DNA of 64,000 bases from Kitasatospora sp. MAA4 (lineage in GTDB: Bacteria > Actinomycetota > Actinomycetes > Streptomycetales > Streptomycetaceae), in assembly GCF_029893355.1 (NCBI RefSeq), contig NZ_JARZAI010000031.1:1-64000 (forward strand), written 5' to 3'. The translations under genes were made by a program, and so were the position numbers. The notes below the pieces were generated by a model. It searched no databases. It was not told where the DNA came from and was given only the letters and a program-made list of their open reading frames with translations. Shown here piece after piece: positions 16,756 to 24,448 of this stretch (its first letter is position 1; each line of letters starts with the position of its first letter).

Positions 16756-17904
16756 TCACGTCCAGTGATTCGGATGTGACGCTATGGCGTTGGTGAAGAA
16801 ATCGACGAGGCTGCGGGGTGCGTTTTCGCCGAAGCAGAGCTCGTGGATGCGGGCGGCCTCGGTGGCGGCCGCGGCGGCGCGCGGGAACAGGGCCTGCTCG
16901 TACTCGCCGAGCGCGGCCTGGACGTCGCCGGGGTGCGCGGCGATGGCCCTGCCGAGTTCGGCGCCGTCGTACATGGCCAGGTTGGCGCCTTCGCCGGACG
17001 GGGGCATGAGGTGGGCGGCGTCGCCGAGCAGCGTCACCCCCGGCACCCGATCCCACCGGTGCCCGACGGGCAGGGCGAAGATGGGGCGCGGGACCGGTGG
17101 GGTGTCACCGTCGGTGATCAGTGCGGTGAGCTCCGGCACCCAGCCGTCGAACTCCTGCGCTATCCGGGCCCTGGCCGCGGCGGGATCGGTGAAATCGACA
17201 CCGGCCAACCAGTCCTGCGGCCTGGAGAGCGCCACGTAGGCGTGGAGGGTCCCGCCGCTCTCCCGGTGAGCCTGGATCCCCTTCCCCGGCGCGAGCGCGA
17301 ACAGCGACCCACCGCCGACCGCCTTCGCGGCGGCGGGGTGGCGGGTGTCGCCGTCGAACAGGCAGGTCTCGATGAACGCTGTGCCGGTGTAGTCGGGTTC
17401 GGCGTCGGACAGCAGCGGACGGATCCGCGACCACGCCCCGTCCGCGCCGACCAGGAGGGCCGTCTCCACGGTCACCCCGTCGGCGAACGCCACTTCGTGC
17501 CGGCCGTAGCCGAGCGGACGGGCCGCGGTGACCCTGTGTCCCCACCTGATCGTGTCGGCCGGCAGCGAGTCGAGCAGAACGCGACGCAGGGCGCCGCGGT
17601 GCACCTCCGGGCGCCCGCCGGTGCCGTCGTCGGGCTCGTCGAGCAGCACCGTTCCGTCCATGTCGAGCACGCGCGACGCCTCGCCGCCTGGGTGGACGAG
17701 GCCGAGGAACTCCTCGAACAGGCCTGCGGCCTTGAGGGCGAGCTGCCCGTTGTGGTCGTGGATGTCGAGCAGGCCGCCCTGCGTGCGGGCGGTCGGCGAG
17801 GCCTCCGCCTCGTAGATCGTCGCCGGGATGCCGTGGAGGTGGAGGACGCGGGCGAGCGTCAGCCCTCCGAGCCCCGCGCCGATGATCGTGACCGGAGTGG
17901 TCAT
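16756..17904 (-). CDS. FAD-dependent monooxygenase, TetX/PHBH-like
   Basis: A 382-residue class A flavin monooxygenase. The N-terminal dinucleotide motif is GAGLGGLTLARVL (about 9-21), the DG motif is VGADGAWSRIRPLL, and the second FAD motif is GVTLLGDAAHLMPPSGEGANLAMYDG. This is the TetX-like pattern, so it hydroxylates a small aromatic or polyketide-like substrate using NADPH. ATG at 17904 follows AAGGAAG. It lies divergent to a TetR gene and under three operator copies. It could be a separately induced resistance enzyme, or it could belong with the peptide genes downstream, 192 bases away. Confidence 0.9.
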   Translation of the reverse strand: MTTPVTIIGAGLGGLTLARVLHLHGIPATIYEAEASPTARTQGGLLDIHDHNGQLALKAAGLFEEFLGLVHPGGEASRVLDMDGTVLLDEPDDGTGGRPEVHRGALRRVLLDSLPADTIRWGHRVTAARPLGYGRHEVAFADGVTVETALLVGADGAWSRIRPLLSDAEPDYTGTAFIETCLFDGDTRHPAAAKAVGGGSLFALAPGKGIQAHRESGGTLHAYVALSRPQDWLAGVDFTDPAAARARIAQEFDGWVPELTALITDGDTPPVPRPIFALPVGHRWDRVPGVTLLGDAAHLMPPSGEGANLAMYDGAELGRAIAAHPGDVQAALGEYEQALFPRAAAAATEAARIHELCFGENAPRSLVDFFTNAIASHPNHWT

Positions 17905-17966
17905 GGTGCTTCCTTCCTGATCGCGGACCGCTGGGCGGACACCCGGCCGGTCACACCCGGAACGCC

Positions 17967-18037
17967 TGGAACGACGTTCCATCGGGATCCAGAGTGGAAC
18001 GGCGTTCCATGTGCTGTCAAGCTGGAACGACGTTCCA
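17967..18037. promoter_or_regulatory. Triple TetR operator array
   Basis: Three 15-bp palindromes of form TGGAACG(A/G)CGTTCCA lie at 17967-17981, 17995-18009 and 18023-18037. Their starts are exactly 28 bp apart. They fill the gap between the monooxygenase (minus) and the TetR gene (plus). They are almost certainly binding sites of the adjacent TetR protein, controlling both directions. Confidence 0.9.
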
Positions 18038-18058
18038 GGTGTGCCCTAGGATGGACGC

Positions 18059-18727
18059 ATGGCAACCAGGACGGGCCGTCCGGAACGGCGACAGGAACCG
18101 CTCTCGCGGGAGCGCATCGTCGGCGCCGCCGTTGAACTTCTCGACGCGGTCGGCGAGGGCGGACTCACCTTCCGCGCACTGGCCGAACGTCTGGCGACCG
18201 GCCCCGGGGCGATCTACTGGCACGTCGCGGGCAAGACCGAACTCCTCGGTGCCGCCACCGACGCCGTCGTCGCCACCATCGCCGACGACGACACCGACGC
18301 GACGCCGCAGGAAGCGATCCGCGCCCTCGCCCTCGGCGTGTTCGACGCGATCGACGCCCACCCCTGGGTCGGCACGCAGCTCGCCCGCGCGTCGTGGCAG
18401 ACGCCGATGCTGCGGGTCTTCGAACGCATCGGACGCCAGATCCAGGCGCTGCGAGTGCCCGAAACCGCCCAGTTCACCTCGGCGTCCACGGTGATGAACT
18501 ACATCCTCGGGGTGGCGGGCCAGAACGCCGACAACACCCGAGCGGCCCAACCGGACACCGACCGGACCGAGTTCCTCGACGCCGTGGCGGCCACCTGGGC
18601 AGAACTCGACGCGGACGACTACGCGTTCACCCGAAACGTCGCCGACCAGCTGCGCAGCCATGACGACCGGGAAGAGTTCCTCGCCGGCATCGATCTCATC
18701 CTCGCCGGAATCACCGGGCGCCAGTAG
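18059..18727 (+). CDS. TetR-family repressor (TetR_C domain)
   Basis: A 222-residue regulator. The helix-turn-helix lies at about residues 16-60 (LTFRALAERLATGPGAIYWHVAGKTELL), followed by a tetracycline-repressor-type C-terminal domain (about 75-215). It starts 22 bp after the last of three operator palindromes and is divergent from the monooxygenase, so it most likely represses that gene and itself. The effector is unknown; given a TetX-like neighbour, an aromatic polycyclic ligand is plausible (inference). Confidence 0.93.
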   Translation: MATRTGRPERRQEPLSRERIVGAAVELLDAVGEGGLTFRALAERLATGPGAIYWHVAGKTELLGAATDAVVATIADDDTDATPQEAIRALALGVFDAIDAHPWVGTQLARASWQTPMLRVFERIGRQIQALRVPETAQFTSASTVMNYILGVAGQNADNTRAAQPDTDRTEFLDAVAATWAELDADDYAFTRNVADQLRSHDDREEFLAGIDLILAGITGRQ

Positions 18728-18827
18728 CAGGCGCCCTCGTCACCCGCAGGTGCATATTGGAGGACCCGGGCCGAAAACGATGTTGTACTGACACAGATCT
18801 CCCACCCCTCGACGAGAAGGCACCACC

Positions 18828-19124
18828 TTGGCAACCGACTACGACGCTCCGCGCAACACCAGCGATGAGTCGAGCGACGACAGCATCGAAGAACTGAAGA
18901 GCCGGCGCGAGGACAAGGGGGGCTCCGCGGTCGACCTCGACGCCGAGGCCGTCGAAGGCATCGAGCTTCCCGGCGCCGACCTGTCCGGCGAAGAACTGAC
19001 CGTGCGGGTCCTACCGCTCCAGCAGGACGAGTTCACCTGCATGACCTGCTTCCTGGTCCACCACCGCACCCAGCTCGCGGGGCAGGACAAGAACGGACAG
19101 CCCATCTGCCGCGACTGCTCCTGA
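18828..19124 (+). CDS. DUF4193 family protein
   Basis: A 98-residue acidic protein of the actinobacterial DUF4193 family: N-terminal MATDYDAPR, central SIEELKSRR, ELPGADLSGEELTVRVLP, and a C-terminal zinc-ribbon-like pair of Cys motifs (CMTC and CRDC). It starts with TTG at 18828, eight bases after GAGAAGG. The function is unknown but the gene is nearly universal in actinomycetes. It ends in a strong terminator. Confidence 0.93.
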   Translation: MATDYDAPRNTSDESSDDSIEELKSRREDKGGSAVDLDAEAVEGIELPGADLSGEELTVRVLPLQQDEFTCMTCFLVHHRTQLAGQDKNGQPICRDCS

Positions 19125-19131
19125 GCCACCC

Positions 19132-19180
19132 CGAGACGCCCCTCGCCCGCCTGGTGACCAGGTGGGCGGGGGGCGTCTCG
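19132..19180 (+). terminator. Long terminator hairpin after the DUF4193 gene
   Basis: A near-perfect stem pairs CGAGACGCC... (from 19132) with ...GGCGTCTCG (to 19180), more than 20 pairs around a tiny loop. It begins eight bases after the stop codon. No T-tract follows, as is common in high-GC terminators. Confidence 0.85.
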
Positions 19181-19317
19181 GGCGTCTCGGGCATCGACTC
19201 CGGAGAAAACCGCTCAGAGCCTTCGATTTGCAGGGTGTTCGCCGGATCGAGTGGAAAATGAAAGGCGTTGGATGCGTTCGGGTGTAGAATATGAAGCACG
19301 AGGGCGGCCTCCGGAGC

Positions 19318-19336
19318 CGGCATCACGGTGATGCCG
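19318..19336 (+). promoter_or_regulatory. 5'-leader palindrome before the 50-aa protein gene
   Basis: CGGCATCACGGTGATGCCG is a perfect nine-pair palindrome with a one-base centre, 30 bases upstream of the ATG at 19367. A TAGAAT hexamer (19285-19290) is a candidate -10, so the palindrome would lie in the leader or act as an operator. Confidence 0.45.
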
Positions 19337-19366
19337 ACGGACCGCCCCGTGACCAGGGGGTTCACC

Positions 19367-19519
19367 ATGACGTACCAGCTCGACACCGCCCGTGCCATGA
19401 TCGACGAGCGCCTGCGGGAAGCCGAGAAGCACCGCATCATCCACGCGATCCGACTCAGGGACCGCGCCGAACGCACCATCCGCCGCGCACACCAGGCCCT
19501 GACCGACCTGACCGCGTGA
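19367..19519 (+). CDS. Small charged helical protein (50 aa)
   Basis: A 50-residue protein, entirely helical, alternating acidic and basic residues (IDERLREAEKHRIIHAIRLRDRAERTIRRAH), with no membrane segment. ATG at 19367 follows AGGGGG. Its own promoter region and a perfect downstream terminator frame it as an independent gene. I recognise no family; it could be a small coiled-coil regulator. Confidence 0.7.
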   Translation: MTYQLDTARAMIDERLREAEKHRIIHAIRLRDRAERTIRRAHQALTDLTA

Positions 19520-19532
19520 GCACCGCAACCAA

Positions 19533-19565
19533 ACGGGCCGTCACCAGAACCAGGTGACGGCCCGT
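19533..19565 (+). terminator. Intrinsic terminator with perfect 13-bp stem
   Basis: ACGGGCCGTCACC (19533-19545) pairs exactly with GGTGACGGCCCGT (19553-19565) around a 7-base loop. CCCGTTTTCC follows. It lies 14 bases after the stop codon of the 50-residue protein gene. Confidence 0.92.
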
Positions 19566-19653
19566 CCCGTTTTCCGGACGTTTCGACAGTCGCCGGGCTG
19601 GGCAGCTCGTCAGCCCGGAGGTCGTGGTCCCTGCGTCGGAGGTCGAGCCCTCA

Positions 19654-20424
19654 ATGCCCGTGCCGAGCTTGCTAGCGGTCTACGCCCACCCGGACGACGA
19701 ATCCCTGTCGTCGGGCGGGGTGCTCGCCCGCCATGCGGCCGCCGGAGCTCGCACCGCCGTGGTGACGGCGACCTGGGCCGAGGACACCGGGCGGGGTGCG
19801 GAGCTGGCCGAGGCGCTGCGGATCCTCGGCGCCGGACGGCCACGGATGCTCGGCTACGCCGACGCCCGCGTGCCGCAGTCGGCGCCCGGCAGGGCGCGGT
19901 GGTGTGACGCACCGCTCGACGAGGCGGTCGGGGCACTGGTCGCGCATCTGCGCGAGTTCCGCCCCGAGATCGTGGTCACCCACGATGCCTACGGCGGCGT
20001 GACCGGCCATCCCGACCATGTGCACACCCACCGCGTGACCGTGCTCGCCGTCCAGGCATCCGGCCTCGGTCGGCTCTACCCGGACGCCGGCGCCCCTTGG
20101 CAGCCGAGCGCCCTCTACCAGGCCACCCATCCGCAGTCGGCGGAACGGACGCTGAACGGCCACCTGGCCCGTGCGGGCCGGGCCGCCCAGGCGATGTACA
20201 CCCTCCCGGACGAGCAGGTCACCGCCACGGTCGACGTCAGTCCCTGGCTGGACCAGAAGTGGGCCGCCGTGCTGGCCCACCGCAGTCAGGTCGAGGGAGG
20301 ATCCGCCCCGGGGCTGATCGCCGCGTTCCCGTCGGACATCCGGGAACGGCTGCTCTCCACCGAGTACTACGCTCGCCACGACCTGACCACCACGGCTCCG
20401 CGCCAGTCGGACCTGACGGCCTGA
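19654..20424 (+). CDS. PIG-L/LmbE-family deacetylase
   Basis: A 256-residue zinc deacetylase. The metal and catalytic motifs are AHPDDES near the N-terminus and TGHPDHVHTHR in the centre, as in mycothiol deacetylase MshB and related N-acetylglucosaminyl deacetylases. ATG at 19654 has GGAGG about 11 bases upstream; a GTG at 19624 is less likely. The substrate, an N-acylated sugar or a conjugate, cannot be read from the sequence. It stands alone between terminators. Confidence 0.9.
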   Translation: MPVPSLLAVYAHPDDESLSSGGVLARHAAAGARTAVVTATWAEDTGRGAELAEALRILGAGRPRMLGYADARVPQSAPGRARWCDAPLDEAVGALVAHLREFRPEIVVTHDAYGGVTGHPDHVHTHRVTVLAVQASGLGRLYPDAGAPWQPSALYQATHPQSAERTLNGHLARAGRAAQAMYTLPDEQVTATVDVSPWLDQKWAAVLAHRSQVEGGSAPGLIAAFPSDIRERLLSTEYYARHDLTTTAPRQSDLTA

Positions 20425-20752
20425 GCCGTCGCCGTCGGTCCCCGCTCGTCCCCGGTTTCGGGCATTGATAAGTGATCCTTCGATGAGGGCAAAACTTCAC
20501 TTTTCAACCTTCACATTAGTCGTCAGATTTCCGGTTTGATCTACGAATCGTAGGTATGCCACACTCGTCCTGGCAGGCAGTTACCAGGCGGTAACCCGTC
20601 GTGCCGGTCGCGTGCCGGCGCCCCCAGGGGGCGACAGGCGTCGCACGCCACCGCCGGGAAGAGCGCCACGAGCAGTTCGTGCGTCGCCGTCCGGTGCAAG
20701 GCCCCGGTGGTCACCGGGAGAGCCTTCCAATCACCGTGGGAAGCGTGGGGAA
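20425..20752. promoter_or_regulatory. 328-bp AT-richer intergenic region upstream of the DapD-like operon
   Basis: No gene is visible. The first 130 bases are clearly less GC-rich than the surroundings. Two palindromes stand out: CTACGAATCGTAG (20541-20553) and GTTACC-N4-GGTAAC (20580-20595). Both are good operator candidates for the plus-strand operon at 20753. No regulator gene adjoins it, so control must come from elsewhere. Confidence 0.6.
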
Positions 20753-21610
20753 ATGATGCGCAGTCATGCTGCCGATGTGGCGGCTCTGCAGAGCGAGATC
20801 GAGGATCTCTGGGAGCAGCGGGACGAGGTCTCGCTGCACTCCGCCGAGGCCGTGGCCGCCGTTGACGCGGCGATCGGTCTGCTGGACACCGGCCGCGCGC
20901 GGGTGGCCGAACTCGTGGCCGGCGAGGTCGTGGTCCACGAGTGGCTGAAGAACGCGATCCTGCTGCTGTACAAGCTGGCCCAGCCGGAGAACTCGCGCTT
21001 CGGCCCGTTCGAGTGCGCCGACAAGATCCCGCTGAAGACCGGGATCAGCACGTCCGGCGTCCAGGTGTCGCCGGGGGCGGTGATCCGGCGGGGCAGTTAC
21101 CAGGAGCCGGGCGCCGTGGTGATGCCCAGTCACATCGGCATCGGCTCCTACGTCGGCGAGGGCACCCTCGTGGACTCCTGGGTCGGCATCGGGTCCTGCG
21201 CCCAGATCGGCCGGAACGTGCACCTGTCGGGCGGGGTCGGGCTCGGCGGCATGATCGAGCCGCCGATGGCCAAGCCGGTGGTGATCGAGGACGATGCCTT
21301 CATCGGCGCCCGCTCGATGATCTACAGCGGCGCGCGGGTCGGCGAGGGCGCGCTGCTCGGCGCCGGGGCTCTGCTGACCGACACGATTCCCGTCATCGAC
21401 GCCGCCACCGGCGAGGAACTCAGCCGGGGCGAGGTCCCGCCGTGGACGGTCGCCGTCCCGGCCAGCCGTCCGCGCGAGTTCGCCGGCGGCACGTTCGGCC
21501 TGCCCTGCCTGCTGGTGATCAAGCACCTGAAGAAGGGCGAGCGGCACGACAAGGCCAAGCTCAACGACGCGGTGCGCACCCAGCCGCCGCTACCGCCCCT
21601 GACGCTCTGA
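20753..21610 (+). CDS. DapD-like tetrahydrodipicolinate N-succinyltransferase homologue (proteobacterial type)
   Basis: A 285-residue left-handed beta-helix acyltransferase. The N-terminal helical domain (EWLKNAILLLYKL) and the helix repeats SWVGIGSCAQIGRNVHLSGGVGLGG and IEDDAFIGARSMIYSG align well with E. coli DapD. Actinobacteria normally carry a distinct, longer DapD for lysine biosynthesis. This copy sits in front of an acyl-CoA dehydrogenase-like gene and an acyl-CoA ligase, opposite a lanthipeptide cluster. It may be a co-opted CoA-dependent N-acyltransferase rather than a lysine-pathway enzyme (inference). ATG at 20753 is preceded by GTGGGGAA. Confidence 0.85.
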   Translation: MMRSHAADVAALQSEIEDLWEQRDEVSLHSAEAVAAVDAAIGLLDTGRARVAELVAGEVVVHEWLKNAILLLYKLAQPENSRFGPFECADKIPLKTGISTSGVQVSPGAVIRRGSYQEPGAVVMPSHIGIGSYVGEGTLVDSWVGIGSCAQIGRNVHLSGGVGLGGMIEPPMAKPVVIEDDAFIGARSMIYSGARVGEGALLGAGALLTDTIPVIDAATGEELSRGEVPPWTVAVPASRPREFAGGTFGLPCLLVIKHLKKGERHDKAKLNDAVRTQPPLPPLTL

Positions 21611-21698
21611 GGCCCTGAGGCCCCGACACCCTGAGGCGCTTGGCGCGCCGAACATCACACATCCCTTCTCCCATCGACGAGTTCGAGGAATCCTCCGC

Positions 21699-22907
21699 AT
21701 GTCTGCCACCGGTATCGACCCGGTTCTGAACCGCCACCCCCAGCTCCGGGACCTGCAGTCCAGGCTCACGGCTTTTCTGGACACCCACCTGCCCACGCCG
21801 GTCTGCGAGATCGACCCCCGGCCCGACTGGCTCGCACTGCGTGCGCTGGCCGCAGCGGCCGGGCTGACCGGCATCGACGTCGCCGCCGCACACGGGCCGG
21901 GTGCGGCGGGGCGGGTGGCCCAGGGCATGGCCATGTTCCTCGCGGGGCAGCGGGACTGCGACGCGCGCGAGATCTTCAGTGCCGGGCACGCCGCCATGCC
22001 GCTGCGCTACGGATCGCCCGCGCTGTCTCGACAGACCCACGAACAAGCCGTCACAGCAGGGAAGTTGGTGGGCGTCGCGGCCAGCGAGCCGCAGTCGGGG
22101 TCGGATCTGCGGGGCTTTCGCACCGTCCTGGTCGACCACGGCGACCACTTCGTCCTGTCGGGCTCGAAGGGCCTGCTCAGCAGGGTCGAGGAGGCCTACG
22201 GGTTCGTCGTGTTCTGCAAGCTGATCGACCGACAGGACGTCGGCGTGGTCGACCTGCGCACCGTACCGCTGTCCGCGGTGTGGGTTCCGACGGACGCCAA
22301 GGGCGTCCTCACCGAGACCACCGACCCGCTGGGTATGCGGGGTTGGAGCTTCGGGCACCTGCACTTCGTCGACACCCGGCTGGACAGGGACCTGCTGATC
22401 GGTGCGCCCGGCGACGGCCGCCTGATCTTCGACACGCACTTCTCCGCCTGGCGCCTGATGATGTCCCTGCTCTGCCTCGGTGCCGCGGCGGCCGCGATCC
22501 AGGAGTCGATGACCCGCGCCCGCCGCCGGAGCGTGGGCCGGATGCCGCTGGCCGCCATCCCCTCGGTCGCCGCCCGGCTGGGCACCGCCGCGGCCGAGGT
22601 CGAGGCCGCCACCGCCTGGTGCTTCTCGCTGCTGGAGCGCATCGACCAGGACGACACCGACGTCGCCGCCTGCTCGGCCGCCAAGGCCCTGGCCACCGAC
22701 GCCGCCTACCGCGCCGTGGATCTCGCCCTCCAACTGCACGGCAGCGAGGGATACACCCGGCACACCCCGATGGAGAAGCGCCTGCGCGACATCCGCGGGC
22801 TGCGCATCGCCGACGGCCCCAACGACACGCTCTACAGCGTCCTGGCCCACTCACTGCTGACGGAGCATCAGCATGCCGACGACGTCCAGCTGCTGGCCCA
22901 CCACTGA
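21699..22907 (+). CDS. Acyl-CoA dehydrogenase-like flavoprotein
   Basis: A 402-residue protein with the acyl-CoA dehydrogenase architecture: N-terminal helices, a central beta domain (GVAASEPQSGSDLRGF, FVLSGSKGLLSRVEEA) and the C-terminal helical bundle (LQLHGSEGYTRHTPMEKRLRDIRGLRI). In the usual YEGT active-site segment the sequence is IADGPND, so Asp stands where many family members have the catalytic Glu. It may be slow, altered in chemistry, or not a dehydrogenase. It follows the DapD-like gene by 88 bases and is spaced 16 bases from the ligase: one operon. Confidence 0.85.
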   Translation: MSATGIDPVLNRHPQLRDLQSRLTAFLDTHLPTPVCEIDPRPDWLALRALAAAAGLTGIDVAAAHGPGAAGRVAQGMAMFLAGQRDCDAREIFSAGHAAMPLRYGSPALSRQTHEQAVTAGKLVGVAASEPQSGSDLRGFRTVLVDHGDHFVLSGSKGLLSRVEEAYGFVVFCKLIDRQDVGVVDLRTVPLSAVWVPTDAKGVLTETTDPLGMRGWSFGHLHFVDTRLDRDLLIGAPGDGRLIFDTHFSAWRLMMSLLCLGAAAAAIQESMTRARRRSVGRMPLAAIPSVAARLGTAAAEVEAATAWCFSLLERIDQDDTDVAACSAAKALATDAAYRAVDLALQLHGSEGYTRHTPMEKRLRDIRGLRIADGPNDTLYSVLAHSLLTEHQHADDVQLLAHH

Positions 22908-22923
22908 GAGCGAGGTGCCCACT

Positions 22924-24444
22924 ATGACAGCCACCACCACCGAGGTAGCACAGATCCTCGACACCCTGGCGGCCCAGCCGGAGAAGAACGCCCTGACGCA
23001 CCAAGGGCGTTCCGTCACCGCCGGCGAACTGCGCGACCTCACCCACCGCTTGGCGCGGGCCATGCGCGCCCAGGGCATCGACCGCCACCACACCGTCACC
23101 CTGCTGAGCGGCAACCTGCCGGAGGCCATCGCCGCGCGCTACGCCGCCAACCTGATCGGCTGCCGGATCAACCAGCTCTACACCAGGCTGCCGGCCGACA
23201 CCCAGACCACCATGGTCCGGGACGTCGAGACCCACGCGCTGATCGTCGACCCCCGCCACGCGGACCGCGCGGCGGCGATCACCGCCGGGGCCCCGGTCGC
23301 GACCGTCCTGGTCCTCGGTCCCGCCGCGGTCGGACCGGACCTGCTGGCGCTGGCCGCCGAGCAGCCGGCCGACCCGTTCCCCTGCCGGGCCCGGCCGCAG
23401 GACGTGCGCACCATCCGCCACTCCGGCGGCACCACCGGTCACTCCAAGGGCATCTGCGTCGGCTACGGGCAGGTCCGTCGCTTCGGCCCCGACCTGCCCG
23501 ACGACCCGGCGCGGCCGCCGCGGCTGCTGGTGTGCACCACCCTCGCCCACGCGGCCGGACAGCTGACCGACAAGGTGCTGCGGGCCGGCGGCAGCGCGGT
23601 GCTGCTGGACGACTTCGAGCCGGCCGCCGTGCTCGGCGCGATCGAGCGCGAACGCATCACCGACGTGTTCCTGATGCCACCGCTGCTGTACCAGCTGATG
23701 GACCACCCGCAGGCGGACCGCACCGACACCAGCAGCCTGCGCCGCCTCACCTACGGCGGCTGCCAGGCCTCACCGGCCCGAATCACCGACGCGATCCGGC
23801 GCTTCGGACCGGTACTGGTCCAGCTCTACGGGCAGCACGAGGCCGGCATCGTCAGCGTCCTGGACGCCGAGGACCACGATCCGCGGCGCCCGGAGCGGCT
23901 GCGGTCCGTCGGCCGGATCGCGCCCGGGTACCAGGTGGCGATCCGCGACGACTCCGGTCGGGACCTGCCCGCCGGCGGACACGGCGAGATCTGCGTGCGC
24001 TCCGACAGCCTGATGCAGGGCTACTGGAAGCAGCCCGAGCTGACCGCCGCCGTCCTGCGCGACGGGTGGCTGCACAGCGGTGACGTCGGATACCTGGACG
24101 ACGAGGGCTTCCTCTACGTCGTCGACCGGCTGAAGGACCTGATCAACACCGGCGGCGGCCACGTGTACACCTCCGAGGTGGAGGACCTGCTCAACTCCCA
24201 TCCGGGCGTGCGGCAGAGCGCGGTCTTCGGCGTCCCGGACGAGAACCACGTGGAGCACGTCCACGCCGTGGTCGTGCCGACCCCGGGCAGCCGGGTCGAC
24301 GCGGAGGAGCTGCGCGCCCTGGTGCGCGAGCGCCGCGGGCCGATCCACGAGCCGTCCCGCGTCACTTTCGCCGAGGCACTGCCACTGACCGACGCCGGCA
24401 AGCCCGACAAGAAGCTGCTGCGCCGGCAGGCCGGCGCCGCGTAG
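22924..24444 (+). CDS. AMP-forming acyl-CoA ligase / adenylating enzyme
   Basis: A 506-residue ANL-superfamily enzyme. Motifs in order: HSGGTTGHSKG (P-loop-like, A3), YGQHEAG (A5), GDVGYLDDEGFLYVVDRLKD (A7/A8) and a C-terminal GKPDKK lysine (A10). It activates a carboxylic acid as adenylate and passes it to CoA or another thiol. No carrier protein is nearby, so CoA is the likely acceptor. ATG at 22924 follows GAGGTG. It is the last gene of the DapD-like operon and probably supplies the acyl donor used by it (inference). It ends five bases from the convergent MFS gene. Confidence 0.9.
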   Translation: MTATTTEVAQILDTLAAQPEKNALTHQGRSVTAGELRDLTHRLARAMRAQGIDRHHTVTLLSGNLPEAIAARYAANLIGCRINQLYTRLPADTQTTMVRDVETHALIVDPRHADRAAAITAGAPVATVLVLGPAAVGPDLLALAAEQPADPFPCRARPQDVRTIRHSGGTTGHSKGICVGYGQVRRFGPDLPDDPARPPRLLVCTTLAHAAGQLTDKVLRAGGSAVLLDDFEPAAVLGAIERERITDVFLMPPLLYQLMDHPQADRTDTSSLRRLTYGGCQASPARITDAIRRFGPVLVQLYGQHEAGIVSVLDAEDHDPRRPERLRSVGRIAPGYQVAIRDDSGRDLPAGGHGEICVRSDSLMQGYWKQPELTAAVLRDGWLHSGDVGYLDDEGFLYVVDRLKDLINTGGGHVYTSEVEDLLNSHPGVRQSAVFGVPDENHVEHVHAVVVPTPGSRVDAEELRALVRERRGPIHEPSRVTFAEALPLTDAGKPDKKLLRRQAGAA

Positions 24445-24448
24445 CTCC

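Noticed and set aside
16756..17904. Flavin monooxygenase as a certain member of the peptide cluster
   Set aside because: It has its own divergent regulator and triple operator and is separated by 192 bases, so membership is possible but not supported.
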